DNA from: Eleginops maclovinus
Lineage: Eukaryota; Chordata; Actinopteri; Perciformes; Eleginopidae
Assembly (NCBI RefSeq): GCF_036324505.1
Contig: NC_086366.1
Span: 4,600,427 to 4,664,426 of the forward strand
DNA: 64,000 bases
Direction of reading: 5' to 3'
This document shows, piece after piece, positions 43,131-54,960 of the stretch (positions within the stretch are counted from its first letter, which is position 1; each line of letters begins with the position of its first letter). The notes under the pieces are model-generated. The model saw only the letters and a program-made list of their open reading frames with translations, was not told the origin of the DNA and ran no database searches. The translations under genes and the position numbers were made by a program.

Positions 43131-43746
43131 CGGCAATCACTGCTGTGACCCAGAGGAGATGAGAAGTAAGGGCAGGTGAGTTAGAGAGCAATACAAACGT
43201 GCACACACACTCACTCCGTTTATGTCCTTGTGTCTAATGCGTGTGTGTGTGTGTGTGTGTGTACGCTTGGCTGCCGAGTGTGTGATTCTTGGTCACTGTG
43301 TATTTTGTCAGGATTGTGATTAATGACTCACCATCATGATAACATTGGAGGGTGAGACGCATTCATTCACACAAAGGGCCTCCTCGGGCCCTCTCTCTCT
43401 CTGCCACCTCATCTAGTGAGAGGGCCAACAACCGGCCCTCACACCGGCCCTTTGTGCCCGTTAACCTCCACATTTATTCACTCGCCCACTTGTCCCTCTT
43501 CCATTTCCTTCTGGGTCATTCCTTTAAAACCCTTGATTTTTCTTTTTTCCCCTCCCTCACATCGTAGAATCCATTATTTTGTTTTCTGTTCGACCTAATT
43601 CTGGTTCATTCTACACACAGCTTGACGGGGAATCTGGGAGGCAACAACCCCGTCTCTGTTATGTACAACTGTTATGACTGGCTGCTACTTCTGACTATAA
43701 CACCACTATTAAGAAATAATAACGCCATGTGCAAACACACCGCTTC
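43131..43746. other. Non-coding DNA, no gene recognised
   Basis: Short TG run at 43243-43262. Pyrimidine-rich 43380-43560. No motif-bearing frame. Confidence 0.4.
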
Positions 43747-44169
43747 TTAACTTACTTTTATATTTTAAATGGGTATTTAGTGCCTCTGCTTTGACATGCC
43801 TCCATGCTTTAATGTTCAAAAAGCTCTTTATTTTTCTCATGCTGCCTGTGCTGCCTGTGCTGCAGCACTTCTTTTCACCCTCGGTCTGAAACCAGAGCCC
43901 AGTCTGCTCTGATTGGTTAGTTGACATGCTCTGCTGTGATTGGTCAACCGCTTAAAGATGTCCCGCCTCTTAGCCTATCACGTACGATGTGTTGGAGCGC
44001 TAGCTGATAGAAACGAGTGTTAGGAAGTGATGTCACTAGGTTCCTGAAGTAAACAAAGGAATCCAATCCTTTGGGATTTGATCCTTTGAGGACCATTATC
44101 ATGCACCAAAAACCTAAATAAAACTAAAGGAAAGGGGAAACATCAAAAAGCATAATAGGGCCTCTTTAA
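43747..44169 (+). mobile_element. TTAA-ended CCAAT-rich MITE, copy
   Basis: Left end decayed, then GCCTCCATGCTTTAATG, CAAAAAGCTCTTTATTTTTC, a GCTGCCTGT(GCTGCCTGT) duplication, CTGAAACCAGAGCCCAGTCT, GATTGGTTAG, GATTGGTCAACCGC, and the right end AGCATAATAGGGCCTCTTTA. One of the best right termini in the window. Confidence 0.87.
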
Positions 44170-45074
44170 TATCTTATTTTACTACTTTAAGATTTTACTT
44201 TTACTCTGCTCTGCCCTTTGCTGTAACTCTATACATCTCCCCACAGTTGGGCGACTTAAAGTCTTCTTCTTCTTCTTCTCATTGGCCGATAAGTGAATGT
44301 CCTATATCTTTATCTGTAGCACGATCTGCAAGGTGTGTGTGTGTGTTTGCCTTTCTACCTTGCACAAATACGCCGAAAGCACTTAATTCACCTCAACGCT
44401 ATCCCACACACTCTAACACACATGTAGGTGGACGTTCGGGCTGCTGATTAATGATAGTCATTTGTCAGGCAGAGGTGGATAAAACAGTGAATATTATCTT
44501 TGTGCTAAGGGCCAGAGCACATCGCACTCTCCCTCTCGTGTCTTTCATAAGTGGTTGAACACAGCCGCACGCCGGGACACGCAGACAGCCCGGCAGCCAG
44601 CAGATCTATTCTCATTACTTCTCTATTAGGACATCAGCTCCCACTGATCAGGCCCTACATCTTTATACCGACATCAGAGGCGAGGGAAAGGTGGATGAAG
44701 GGTAGAGGGGAGGAGAGACGGCGAGGGAAGAAGGGGAGAACTTTACAAAAGGAGAAGGGAAACTTGACATTTCTGAATTTGATTAATACAAGTCTAAATC
44801 ATCCTATTTGGAGAGTCATAGTCCAGTACTCCCATGGTAAATGGCATTTATCTGCCCTTATGCTGTCCTTCAGTGAATAGATTAACAGATTTACTTTGAC
44901 CTTATGAGTCACAGGCAGGAATGAAATAAAGGACGGGAGTGTAAACAGTACTTGGCCATTTCTTCGACCCATTTTCGGAGGAGTAAACATGCAGTAAACT
45001 ATGCGGAGAACTATGACAGGGATTTTTCAATGACATGATATGATGGCATTAGGGTTCTGAGAATACATTTGCAC
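44170..45074. other. Non-coding DNA, no gene recognised
   Basis: A short (TTC)n run near 44264-44280. Purine-rich 44690-44765. A frame at 44551-44880 lacks motifs. Confidence 0.4.
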
Positions 45075-45165
45075 TTAAAGGTGCCCTATTATGCTCTCTG
45101 TGGTTTTCCCTTTCCTGTGGTGTATTATGTAGGTTTTTGTGTATCCAGCATTGTTAATAAAAACA
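45075..45165 (-). mobile_element. TTAA-ended MITE, terminal fragment
   Basis: TTAAAGGTGCCCTATTATGC then CTGTGGTTTTCCCTTTCCTG and TATTATGTAGGTTTTTGTGT match the outer 80-90 bases of the element on the minus strand; the rest is absent. Confidence 0.8.
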
Positions 45166-45380
45166 TCTATAAGTATAATTTTGACACTTCCTGTAATGAA
45201 GTTTATCAATGCTAATGGTGATAAAGGGGAACTTGTATGACAACCATATCTGCATGGGTACAGGGTGATACTGATCGCTAACTACGGGCTATTGTTCTGA
45301 CTATCGGAGACAACAAATCAAAACACAACTCATTTCCATGACAGCATTATCAAAAACCCTTTGTGTCAGAGATTACGATG

Positions 45381-45429
<49 letters not shown>

Positions 45430-45944
45430 TACACTGCATTTTCTTTATGAGCTACCTTGGTCTTTGCTGTGTGAATGTTTGAACAGGACAAACACAATGC
45501 TGAGTTAGTGAAGGGCCTATCACTGAGAGAAAGCACGGAAGAATCTGGAAACAAATATTTAATGTTCCCCATCTTAAGTGGCTTACAGGCCTCAAGGTGA
45601 GAGAGCGTGACTTAAAAGGTGCAGTGATTAGAGCAAGGTCAGAGGGAAGATAAAGATTTGACTGTGTGTGTGTGTGTTTGACATTGTATTGGAGATCTGT
45701 TTAGGAAAAATGTATTTAAGAGGCAGTTTTTACCCAGATATTAAGTATCTAATTCATTAAATAGCAAACCAGGCAACCAGAGCCATATTTCAAGACACTA
45801 ATGCACTGAATATGGCTTCACAAATAGATTTCACTGCAGGGATGCAAAAGAAACTGAAATATGAAACAGCAGAAGTTACTGTAACAGGCATTTATAATTA
45901 TGACAGTGGTCAGGATAATGTTTCTATGTTTCCCAAAAACTAAA
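45166..45944. other. Non-coding DNA with CA tract
   Basis: CA tract of about 21 units at 45382-45424; short TG run near 45665-45679. No gene recognised. Confidence 0.5.
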
Positions 45945-46405
45945 AACTGACGATGCTGGGACGACATATTTTTGTAGGCCGAGACGGACGTTAGCATCTC
46001 AATGTCTCCCTCAACAAAAAGCCAATGGGATTTTTCCATTGGATTTTGGATTATCGTTATTATACTTGACACATTTTGTTCAGCAGGATGATTTCCACAT
46101 CAGATGAATGATTTGAGAAGCTTTAATGGAATCAGCAGAAATAAAACGCTTACTACAAGGCTACAAAGGAACTACATCAGGATGAATTGACTTCACTTTG
46201 CCACCGCTAGGCTAAAGGCAGCTAATGTTTAGAATTTCATTTGAACATCTCTAAAGCTTGTGTTAACCACAGATCTTAGACAAGCATCTAACCGAAAACA
46301 CGTCCAAAAAACAGCTGATTTCGAGCCGAGCGAACATGAAGTGCTAAAATGCCGACTCATTTCAGGGTCTAAGGACTCATTCCTGCACCACTCATCCAGC
46401 TGGAA
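45945..46405 (+). mobile_element. Interspersed repeat family C, copy 4
   Basis: GTTAGCATCTCAATGTCTCC, TTTTTCCATTGGATTTTGG, CAGCAGGATGATTTCCACAT, AAAGGAACTACATCAGGATG, CACCGCTAGGCTAAAGGCAG, CTTGTGTTAACCACAG and CTCATTCCTGCACCACTC in the family order. The minus-strand and plus-strand frames across 46229-46442 are shadows of this repeat. Confidence 0.82.
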
Positions 46406-47814
46406 ACACACTCGAAATGACCCACAGTCAAAGACAGACTAAAGGTACGACTCCTTGCTCGTATTCACAGTGAGACAAAAGGAAACAAGGGTTAAAGAAA
46501 CACCACTCTTGTCTCCCTTCCTTTCTCTCACCCCAGCCCTTTCTCTCCCCTCACAGTGTCCCTGTGTCTCCATACTATGCAGCCATTAAATAGCGCAGCA
46601 TGCTTAGTTATTTCCTCGTTGGGACGGACAGAGAATGAGAGGTGGGGCCGAGTGCCACCGCCTCTATATGCACCTGACCGCCGTAAATCACCGCCACAGC
46701 GGTCCCATCTTCATGCTGGAGATTTAATGAACTACCGCAGGCTTTTTATGCCTCTTAAGGCTCGCTGAGTGACCACTTTGTAGTTGTTCAGAAGAGAGGC
46801 GACGCTGCCTCTGCCCACTAAATCTTCCCTGTGCCACCAAGGATAAAATCTCCCTTTATTCATGGGCTATTTACCAGATCCAGATTTATTACGGGGGGTA
46901 CTCTAACAAAAGGGGGGTGAGAGACAAAAACCCCTGCCTCCCCCCCAAGGCAGGCTGGGATAGAGACCTAGGAGCCCAACGACCCATCCTCATTGGGCTT
47001 GTTTGGCGGGGAAGGAGGGGGTGTTTTTTATAGGGTAAAAGTGCAGGAGAGACCTCAAAGTGCCCTCTCTTAATGACCGCACTGCTGATGGAGACAAATG
47101 GGAGGATGCACTCTCTGGGAAAGGATACTGTACTTAAAAAGCACACACATTCATGCATGCAGGTATATACATGCAAGATCTTAACAACAAGGTAAAAACA
47201 CTATCTGTCCCTTCACTGACCCATGGGTACCGTGTTGCCATGGTGACACCTCTCTAAGCCCCTCGTTGTGTTGCCTGGCCGAGGGGTCAGGGGTGACAGG
47301 TCAAAGAGATACTTATAGATACCTGACCTTTGCGATGGCTTTGTCAAAAGAACTTAACAAACCCCTTGGATGTCTTCAATCCAAAAACTCATTGCCTTGA
47401 GTACACACACGCGCAGTCAGAGTGTTTGTAAATCTATAGCTGGCCTCACTCGGTATTGGCTGATCTTGAAGTCACCTTCCCGCATCACATTCCTGCAGCA
47501 TTAAAAAAGCTCACCTGTCTATATTGTGCGCTCTCACCGCTGCCTGCCTCCACTTGTACCCTGCAGTTCATGGACTTTACTGACCCAGCATTGACCCTGT
47601 TTCATTGTGTCTCCTTGTTCCTCTTGAATAGACCCTACACCCTCCTCCTCCTCCTCTTCCAATGGGAGGGAGGTGCCCGATCCACTGCTCCCAACTCCTC
47701 TTTGTTTGTTTTCTGTTATTTCAACTCCGTGCCAGGCTGCTATCTTCCTGTTCAGTGGCATCATTTAACCTACTGACTCCTGAAACACTGACACTGATGC
47801 CTAAGTCAATTTGA
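46406..47814. other. Non-coding; enhancer-like block at 46560-46880
   Basis: 46560-46880 (CAGCCATTAAATAGCGCAGC, CCGTAAATCACCGCC, GGAGATTTAATGAACTACCG) has mixed AT cores with CpGs and no repeat match, so it is a conserved-element candidate. A poly-C run lies near 46939-46947. The frame at 47456-47776 shows no domain. Confidence 0.4.
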
Positions 47815-48315
47815 GCAGTGGTGGAAGGAGTGCTTGGACCCTTAACTTAAGTGAAAGTATTGGTACATGAATGTCAAAATACTACGATACAAGTGAAAGT
47901 CCTGCATTTAAAACCTCGCTTGAGTATAAGAAGTAACAGCAAGGTGTACTTAAAAGTAAAAGTAGTCATTCTGCAAAACAATTGCCTATATATGGAATAT
48001 TTTACAATATGACATTATTAGAGTGTTAATAGTGATGGACCAATTTGCATTTCACTGTTGTTGAGAAACCAAGTTGTAGTGCACATATTATTGCTGTTTG
48101 CGACTATTTTGTTACGCATTGGATAATTGTGTACTTCAAAAATGTCACTGGTTTAAGATTTAAGCATCTTGTGTTTTTAAGGTAAAACCTGAAAGAAAAC
48201 TAAAGCTGTCTGATACATTCAGTGGAGTAAAGGTATAAAGTAGCATTCAATGGAAATAATTAAGTACAAATAACTCAAAATTGTAGTCAATTGCAGTACT
48301 TAGTTACCTTTTGAG
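47815..48315 (+). mobile_element. CCAGTGGTGG-type MITE (family E), copy 1
   Basis: Starts AGCAGTGGTGGAAGGAGTGC and continues with ACTTAAGTGAAAGTATTGG, ACAAGTGAAAGTCCTGCATT, AAAAGTAAAAGTAGTCATTC, AGCTGTCTGATACATTCAGT, GGAGTAAAGGTATAAAGTAG and CAGTACTTAGTTACCTTT. This is the familiar teleost 'aagtaaaagtac' palindromic MITE. The final CCACCACTG terminus is missing; a MITE of the TTAA family follows at once. Confidence 0.85.
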
Positions 48316-48562
48316 TTATCATTCTTTGAAGAGGTCCTAAAGAGGCTTCCTGTAGAGTGTTATATAGGATTTGGTCTCCCCCACTGCCTGAAACGCCTCC
48401 ATTGGAGTTGTTTGTTTACTTCCGGAACATAGTGACATCACTACGTAATATTGGTGCTTCTTTTGGCTAGCGCTGACAACAGTAAAGCATGTAAACATGT
48501 GACAGTAGAGGCACAAAGTACAATATACAAAGCCTGAAAACGAGTATAATACGGCCGCTTTA
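48316..48562 (-). mobile_element. TTAA-ended CCAAT-rich MITE, partial copy
   Basis: On the + strand: GAGGCTTCCTGTAGAGTGTT, CGCCTCCATTGGAGT, TTACTTCCGGAACATAGTGA, GGCTAGCGCT, then directly GCATGTAAACATGTGACAGTAGAGG and GCCGCTTTAA. The CCAAT-rich middle has been deleted. Confidence 0.83.
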
Positions 48563-49633
48563 ACGGAACTCATTCAGGTAAGTTGCATCTGGCGTCAAAT
48601 TAACCTCAAAAAGAAGATTTAAAAATGATGAGCGATCTGCATCTAGTCCCAGGAGGAAGTGCTGAAAACAAACACACAAAGCACCATGCACTTCTCATCG
48701 CTCATCCAAGAGTAAACACACGACTCTCTGAGCAGAACAAGTCCTTACGGAGTTCGGGAGACTTTTCCTCGGCCACTTTCTCATTAGCAGCATGAAAGAA
48801 GCCTGCCAGAAACTCCTCTGGTGCACGTGCACAGCTGTGCGCTTTCGAGTTTAAGTAAAGAAGTTTTGCTCAATAACATTTCATTAAAACAAAGCTAGGA
48901 GATTAATTACTGAATTTGATCTCGCTGGAGAAACTCTCAGAGAATGTAAAGTTAGCGGAGATAAGACGGACATCAAACAGCCACATGTGTTTGCTTATTT
49001 TTTTCTTGAAAAGCTGGGACTTGTTATCAGGGCTGGGCAGGACTTTAGGCTCCACACATCTTGTTGTTGTGGAGCCTTTCTAGTCGTGAGTGTGCTGAGG
49101 AGATGGGAGGGGGGGGGGTGGTGGTTAATGGCAATAATGGTGTGTGCGTATGATGGGACTTGAACCCTGCTGATACCCCCCCCCCCACCACCACCACCCC
49201 CTCTCGGCACAGGCAGAGGCCGGTGTCTGGTTGGGTGCCAGAAGTTTTGAACTAATATTCACAATAATGTTCCTGCTCCGAGGGGCCAGCGACAGAAAAC
49301 ACTGTAGAGCGGTGCCAGCTTTTACTCCCTCCTCTTCTGCCTCCCCCCCACACCTCCCTCAGCTCAGGGAGTCTTTCCTTCTGTACTTCCACCCAATCTC
49401 ACTCTCTCCCTCTATCTCAGTTTTTAAGCTTATGGCAGAGAAAGAAGTGTTGATGTTCTGTGTGTGATTGTTTGCTGCGTCCCAACACCGTGATTATAAA
49501 GTCATATATAGAGTTTACACAATTGCTGGTCCATTCGTGATCAGCTGCAAGCGTAAATAGTATATGTTTTTGGGGATCCATGATCAAAAACGCCACCATT
49601 ATAAAGATACTTTTAACATACACATCATGGAAT
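48563..49633. other. Non-coding DNA with poly-G/poly-C
   Basis: Poly-G at about 49109-49118 and poly-C at about 49177-49186, the latter followed by CCACCACCACC. No gene recognised. Confidence 0.45.
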
Positions 49634-49688
49634 CCATTACATTTCATTTAGCTGAAGCTTTATCCAAAGCCTCTTAAAATAGGTGCAA
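49634..49688 (-). mobile_element. Teleost SINE/LINE-type 3' tail fragment
   Basis: On the minus strand: AGGCTTTGGATAAAGCTTCA and GCTAAATGAAATGTAATGG, the same tail as at 40178-40238 in the opposite orientation. Confidence 0.72.
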
Positions 49689-49720
49689 AAAACCATAAAG
49701 AAACAAACTCAGAACAACAA

Positions 49721-49933
49721 CGCAAAGGGGCCCTATAGTGCTCTTTGGGGTTTTCCCTTTCCTGTAGTGTGTTATATAGGTTTTTCTGCATGTAAATGGT
49801 CTGCAAAGGCTAAAACCCATGTGTTCCCTGCAGAACCGCCCGCCCCCCTGCCTGAAACGTCTCCATTGGACTCATTTGTTTACTTCCGGAACATAGTGAC
49901 ATCATTATGGAAAAATCACGCTTCTATTTGCGT
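49721..49933 (-). mobile_element. TTAA-ended MITE, truncated copy
   Basis: AAAGGGGCCCTATAGTGCTC, GGGGTTTTCCCTTTCCTGTA, GTAAATGGTCTGCAAAGGCT, ACGTCTCCATTGGACTCATT and TTACTTCCGGAACATAGTGA, ending near CGCTTCTATTTGCG. The second half is missing. Confidence 0.84.
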
Positions 49934-50458
49934 GTGCTCTAACAGTCCCCTCTTCCCTTTATTCTCTTTGTCTTCATTAACACCCACATCCCAAAATGCT
50001 GTCAAACAGACTGCTTTAAAAAGAAGACCAATAGCGGCGTTTGTAATTAAGTCACCTCAGAGCTCTTTCTCAAGATGTCTTCCTGTTATTCTTCTCCCTC
50101 TACAGTATGTATAACATCCAGTCAACTCCCAGTGCGCACCTTAGCCAGTGTCCACATCTCACAGTTCCTAAATCCTCATCCAACACAACTGACGTTCATG
50201 TACTTATGTGACCCGACTGGTGATCCCTGAATGGTAATTCTGCCTCAGACTCTTATTGAATATGGCCTTTGGCTCACTTCACAGCACACCAGTGGAGAAC
50301 TGGTGTTTTATTGCACTCTATATAGATGTGTAGGCTGGTGAGTGTGGAGCAGGCAGACAGAGATGTACTGTATCTCCTCTGAGCCATCTCCTCTAACTAC
50401 TCTTTATGGACCATAATCACACCACGGGCATTTATCTTGGCATTGTGTGTTGGGTTGT
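49934..50458. other. Non-coding DNA, no gene recognised
   Basis: Nothing recognised; no repeat matches within the window. Confidence 0.4.
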
Positions 50459-50797
50459 CTATGTCCATGTATGTCTGCATGTGTACTGAGTGTGTATGTT
50501 GGTATGTGAATGTCCTCCCTGAACCACCCTGCTGATTGTTCCATTGATGACAGAATGCATCACACCCCCCGCACCCCAAAAAAACTGATGATGCTGTCGC
50601 CCCAAATTCCCTTTTGTAGCCTTACCGTCGGGAATCACCATAAATAACCATGACATCACCCCTTTCTTATCTATGGGACGTCCCATGCTGATCGATAGTA
50701 AGGCTCCTGCAGTGTAAATAGCTTCTAATGCCCCATCTTCCCCTTCAAATAGGTCTACATTATTTATGATGGCTGTTAGGTTACCAGTCCAGGACAC
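50459..50797 (-). other. Unexplained protein-like open frame
   Basis: A minus-strand frame of about 112 codons (opening at GTG just after a stop) reads SWTGNLTAIINNVDLFEG, then ALEAIYTAGALLSI and a Lys/Gly-rich second half. Composition looks protein-like and is not low-complexity, but there is no ATG at the start, no recognised domain and no clear acceptor-donor pair. The distal end degrades into His/Thr-rich non-coding sequence. It might be an old exon or a transposon-derived piece; I cannot assign it. Confidence 0.2.
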
Positions 50798-51483
50798 AAT
50801 TTATTTCGCCCCACCCCTGCTCCTATTATACCTCTACTTCTGGAGGAGGGGGGGAAGCAGTCATTGAACAAAGAAAAAATAAATGCCTCAGAAAGCAGCC
50901 ACAAACACACCTTAAACTCCTGGAGAGGTCCAAAAGGCTCATCACTGGGAAAGAGGAGAGAGGAGGGGGAACGGGGGGTGAAAGTGGACCTGCCTGGTCC
51001 CACCCTGTGGTAACGATGGGACATCCGTTACTCAGATGACAGTAAGAGTGGCAGGCCTATTTGCGCGGCCGCTGGCGCGCTGTGACGGATTGGACAGACG
51101 GAGCGGTTGGAGGCTGCGTGGAAATGACAGGCTGCATTTCCATTTGGGTGAAAAATCTGGCTAACGTGGCTAACGTGGCTGGGTGGGTGAGGAGGGAAGG
51201 GGGACACATGGGGCTTACAGGGGCCTAGCCTCTCTGCAGTTTTCTTGTTGGTTGGTCAGTCTTTATATTTCCCTCTTCCTGCATGTGTGTTTGTCTCTCT
51301 GTCTGCACATTTTACTGTCAGACATGTTCAAATCTAAACAATTTTCAGACCTGATACTTGTGTTTAAAGTCATTTTAATTAGGGTTCTTTGTGGTGGAAA
51401 CAGTACTTTTAATTATGCATTTCAAATAGCATTTGTAGACCTTGTAGGGACTTCTGCAGATCTTCAATACTTTTTTACAAAAC
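50798..51483. other. Non-coding DNA, no gene recognised
   Basis: A small CpG patch near 51060-51110 (GCGCGGCCGCTGGCGCGCTG) contains a NotI-like GCGGCCGC. A short GGCTAACGTGGCTAACGTGG duplication lies at 51160-51180. No gene. Confidence 0.4.
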
Positions 51484-51560
51484 TTCTTGGCATAGGGACC
51501 AAGCCCCAGTTCATGGGCGCCAAGTTTACCAACTGAGCAATATGGCCGCCCATCTCTATA
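51484..51560 (-). mobile_element. tRNA-derived SINE head fragment
   Basis: On the minus strand it reads GGCGGCCATATTGCTCAGTT then GGTAAACTTGGCGCCCATGA. TTGCTCAGTTGG fits the RNA polymerase III A box, and GGCGCCCATG is typical of a common teleost tRNA-type SINE. The B box is degenerate (CTTGGTCCC) and the SINE body is missing. Confidence 0.55.
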
Positions 51561-53059
51561 GCAATTTCGATCAAATTCTTCACATAAATGTACAGCTCTG
51601 ATTTCAAATTTGATATATTAAAAGAGGGTGTAGAAATGATTTGCAAGGTGCACAATATATAACTAACAGAGCCCCACAAATGGGAGTAAAATGTTACATA
51701 TAGCACATGTGAAAGGATATGTGTGTCTGAGATGAAGAGGATTGAACCAAATATGGCAGAGGATGATGGGAATTGAGTATATCAACATTGGCTTCTCATA
51801 GACACTAGAATAACACACCATTTCATATTCATCATTTAACACAAACACACACGTTTATGTCTTAGTGGTTGGGGTTTTGGGACTTATGGGTGGAAAGACA
51901 GCCTTTAAACTGAAGTGGAAGGCTCTCCAGTCAAAGAAAAGGGGGCAGCGGAGTATTATTCTCGGAGCAAAACCCGGGGGTTTGTGTGTGAGAACGGCCT
52001 GAGGAATGTTCATCCTCACGCCTCATTGCTGTTCTCATTGCTGTGCGCAGATCGAGCAGTGGAGATGGGACACCCTAGATTTACGGGACGTGTCAGAAGC
52101 CTCACATCCTCGTGCCCCCTGGGGCCAATCTCATGTCTTGATCTGGCCTGTAAGGAAAACAGCCGTCGCTCACAGGCTGACAGTGAGGTGGAGCCATCCA
52201 AACACACGGGGAGGACGGAGACTGGTGGAAAAGAGGAATGTAAAAAGGAGGGGGGGCGGGATGGAGTGATGGAGGGAGGCCACCTTTGGCGAGGGCCGCC
52301 GCAGCTCTGGCAGTCTGATTCTTCACACATCACTAAACTGGGATGAAATCGCCAAGACACAGAAGGCTGATGACTTTATCTCGAAGAAACGTCAATGGAA
52401 AGGTTCCTCGGTGACGTATACAAACAAACGGTGGCTGATCCGATCAACAGGTGCAGCTTTTAGCCTTTTAAACGTACTTAATAAGACAGAAAGTGTGTGT
52501 GAAATCTCCTTTTCCCCACAATCTTTCTTAGCATCGCTCATAAACCTCAGAATCCTCCATGAGTGAAGAGGTTTTAGCTGCTAGAAGCCCACAAAGGCCT
52601 TTTTGTCCCCTGCAGGAACTGGTAGCTGTTCAGGAAGTGGAGCCCGGTGCCAGCAGGATGATTTATGGCTCTGTGTCCTGGGTGGTGGTTGGACCTGGTC
52701 CCACTGTCACTCAGGGCCAGAGAGGAGCCCTGCGAGGCCCAATCAGAGGCTGCCTACAACTCTAAATACATTACAATGCCTGTCATAAAGAAGTAGTTTG
52801 GAGGGGAAGGGAAGCTGCCATTAAAGAGAGAAAGAGCATATTTGGAGGAGAGAATAGGGAGGACTCAAACCCGAGACTCTGGCCTGCTCTGTCTTGGCAT
52901 CCTCTCCTCTCACGTTGGCTGATGACATGGCATAATTCGGTCGAGAAATACATGTTGCTATTCCTTCCTCATCCGTGCAAGAGGACGCTAACTCGATAGG
53001 ACTTCACAGCGCTTGCCAGGACTGGAGACAACAATTAGTTTGTTGGAGATGTCAGAAAT
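51561..53059. other. Non-coding DNA, no gene recognised
   Basis: Single-copy in the window. Overlapping frames at 51915-52360 on both strands and at 52559-52788 show no motif and no conserved splice layout. Confidence 0.4.
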
Positions 53060-53330
53060 GGCCACTGAGTTGTGCAGGGAGAAATCCTTTGTGACGGATC
53101 GGTGCTGACAGCGCAGGCCCGACGAGGAGGGAGCGACGGACTCCCGGGGCGCCCCGTATAGCGGAGGAACCTTTGGGCCGCATTAACCCTTATCTGTGAG
53201 CACCGGCGAACAAAGTTCCCTCACAGACTACCTGCTGTAGCCTGGAAAATCCTATTACAGACTGCGGGGGGACACTTGGGAACCCCTCCGCCGGGAAATC
53301 TGTCTCCCTCGGCACGTAACAGAGACAGGA
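53060..53330. promoter_or_regulatory. CpG-rich candidate conserved or promoter patch
   Basis: CpG-dense sequence (GACGGATCGGTGCTGACAGC, GGAGCGACGGACTCCCGGGG, CGCCCCGTATAGCGGAGGAA, CCTCCGCCGGGAAATC) with an embedded GGCCGCATTAACCC. No coding frame, no TATA plus donor pair. Could be a conserved element or an unmethylated island. Confidence 0.35.
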
Positions 53331-54089
53331 CATCCAGTTCCCTCTCCACCTCCTCGCCTCTCTTTCATTCACTCTGACTGATTTAGTCTTTCTTTCGTTT
53401 ACTCTTCTCTACACTTTATCCGTCTTTGTCTCTCTGCTGCCTCATCTATCACTCTCGTTTTCAGCCTGTCTAGTTGTCTAGTTTTGCCTATCCTATCTTC
53501 TTGCAGACTACCCACTCAGTCGCTATGCATAAGCATGTTTTTTAGTCCCTTTTTCATCCCCTCTCCCAGGAGGAGAAACACTATCTATTCCCCACCATCT
53601 TCGCATGAGTGAGCCACATTTATCCGTGGATTTAAGGCTGACCGCCGGGTGTAGAGCTCAATCCCTTTGCCCCCATGCTGGAGTTCATAATGCAAAACAC
53701 ATGAGCGTACAGTATGCTGTACGTCTAATCCAATATATCCCGTAAGCGTTCCCTTTTTATTGCTCAATTTACATCTTCAAACAATGAACAATGCAGCGTA
53801 TGAAAAAGATACCCTGCAAAAGCTGCCGTAGTGCAGTTAGAATAACATTCCTGAAGTTACCGTGAGTGTAAACAAGAAATGTAACTCTGCGGAAAACAAA
53901 TGAAGTCTGATTTGCAGCATATGTAGCCTAAAGCGAGTTCGCTATAGAGAGAATAGATGTTATGTTTTTACCTTTTGCCAAAAATTTCCCCCAAAAATGC
54001 TTCAAATTATTCTGATTTTATTTCTAAAGCTGTACACGAGCAGGTGCAGTTTGTTCTTGCCTTCTTTCAAAAGACAGTATTTGCCACTT
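53331..54089. other. Non-coding DNA, no gene recognised
   Basis: Pyrimidine-rich 53380-53470, then AT-rich. Nothing recognised. Confidence 0.4.
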
Positions 54090-54330
54090 AGTTCTCATTA
54101 TGTAAAATGAATGCATGTTTATTCTGAGTATAATTAAACATTGTAATTATGCAACGACACAAATTGATGGACTGTATCATTATTAAGCAACCACAAAGCA
54201 ATTACAAAACAATTATTGACCAGGATGTGATTGTGGGTTATTAGCATGGTAATTAACCCCATTAAAAACACGAGCCACGCTAATTTAAAATGTGACCTTC
54301 AAACACTGTACGAACTATTAACAATACACC
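54090..54330. promoter_or_regulatory. Candidate conserved non-coding element
   Basis: Dense homeodomain-type cores: AGTATAATTAAACATTGTAA, TTATGCAACG, AAATTGATGG, ATCATTATTAAGC, AGCAATTAC, ACAATTATTGACC, TTATTAGCATGGTAATTAAC and CGCTAATTTAAAATG. No repeat match, no poly-A tail, no frame. The density of cores is the highest I noticed in the window. Confidence 0.45.
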
Positions 54331-54679
54331 GTGACTTCATTGGTGCGACAGTACGACTGAAAACGCATCATGGTTGCAGAGTGATGTGAAGGTGTGGAGC
54401 GCAGTGCGGGGATATACGTACTCAAGGCTTGAGCTCTTGGTGTATAAATAGTAATATCTCAGGGTAAAAATAACATTGGAAAAACGCTAGCCTTCAGAAT
54501 ATCACTTAACCCTAACCCTAACTCCAACCTTTAAATAGTACAGCAGTATTGCCAACAACTTTATGTACACAAATAGTTTTCCTTATGCTGAACAGAACCC
54601 CTTCAGAGCATTATATTCAATGCATTTATTTAATATTTGATCATTTTTACTGAAACATTAAGGTATAAATCAGGATTTT
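54331..54679. other. Non-coding DNA, no gene recognised
   Basis: AT-rich. Only two CCCTAA units occur near 54511, too few for an interstitial telomere array. Confidence 0.4.
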
Positions 54680-54960
54680 AAGGTTGTCGCAAACCGAGAA
54701 ACCAACCATTATAAGTGTTGGTTTCCAAGTAGCATAACTCTTTCTCCTTTTTCAAGTTATTGGCAAAGACACAAGCGAAACAACTGGGTTTTCAGTTTGC
54801 GACAAAAGATGTTTGAATCTCTGATATCTATGGGAAGCTTGTTCCACCATTTCCACCATTTGATAACAATGCATCACATTTTTCTGTGGACTATCACTCT
54901 GAAAAACACTTTCTCACTTTGGCTGTCAGATAAATATGGTGGATTGGCCCACTGAAATCC
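54680..54960 (+). mobile_element. Interspersed repeat family D, decayed copy
   Basis: AACCATTATAAGTGTTGG, CAGTTTGCGACAAAAGATG, CTCTGATATCTATGGGAAGC and TTGTTCCACCATTT line up in order with the 22450-22830 copy. The right end with GATTGGCCGATG is not clear. More diverged than the other two copies. Confidence 0.55.

Noticed and set aside
54505..54525. CCCTAA repeat resembling interstitial telomere
   Set aside because: Only two units; too short to mean anything.
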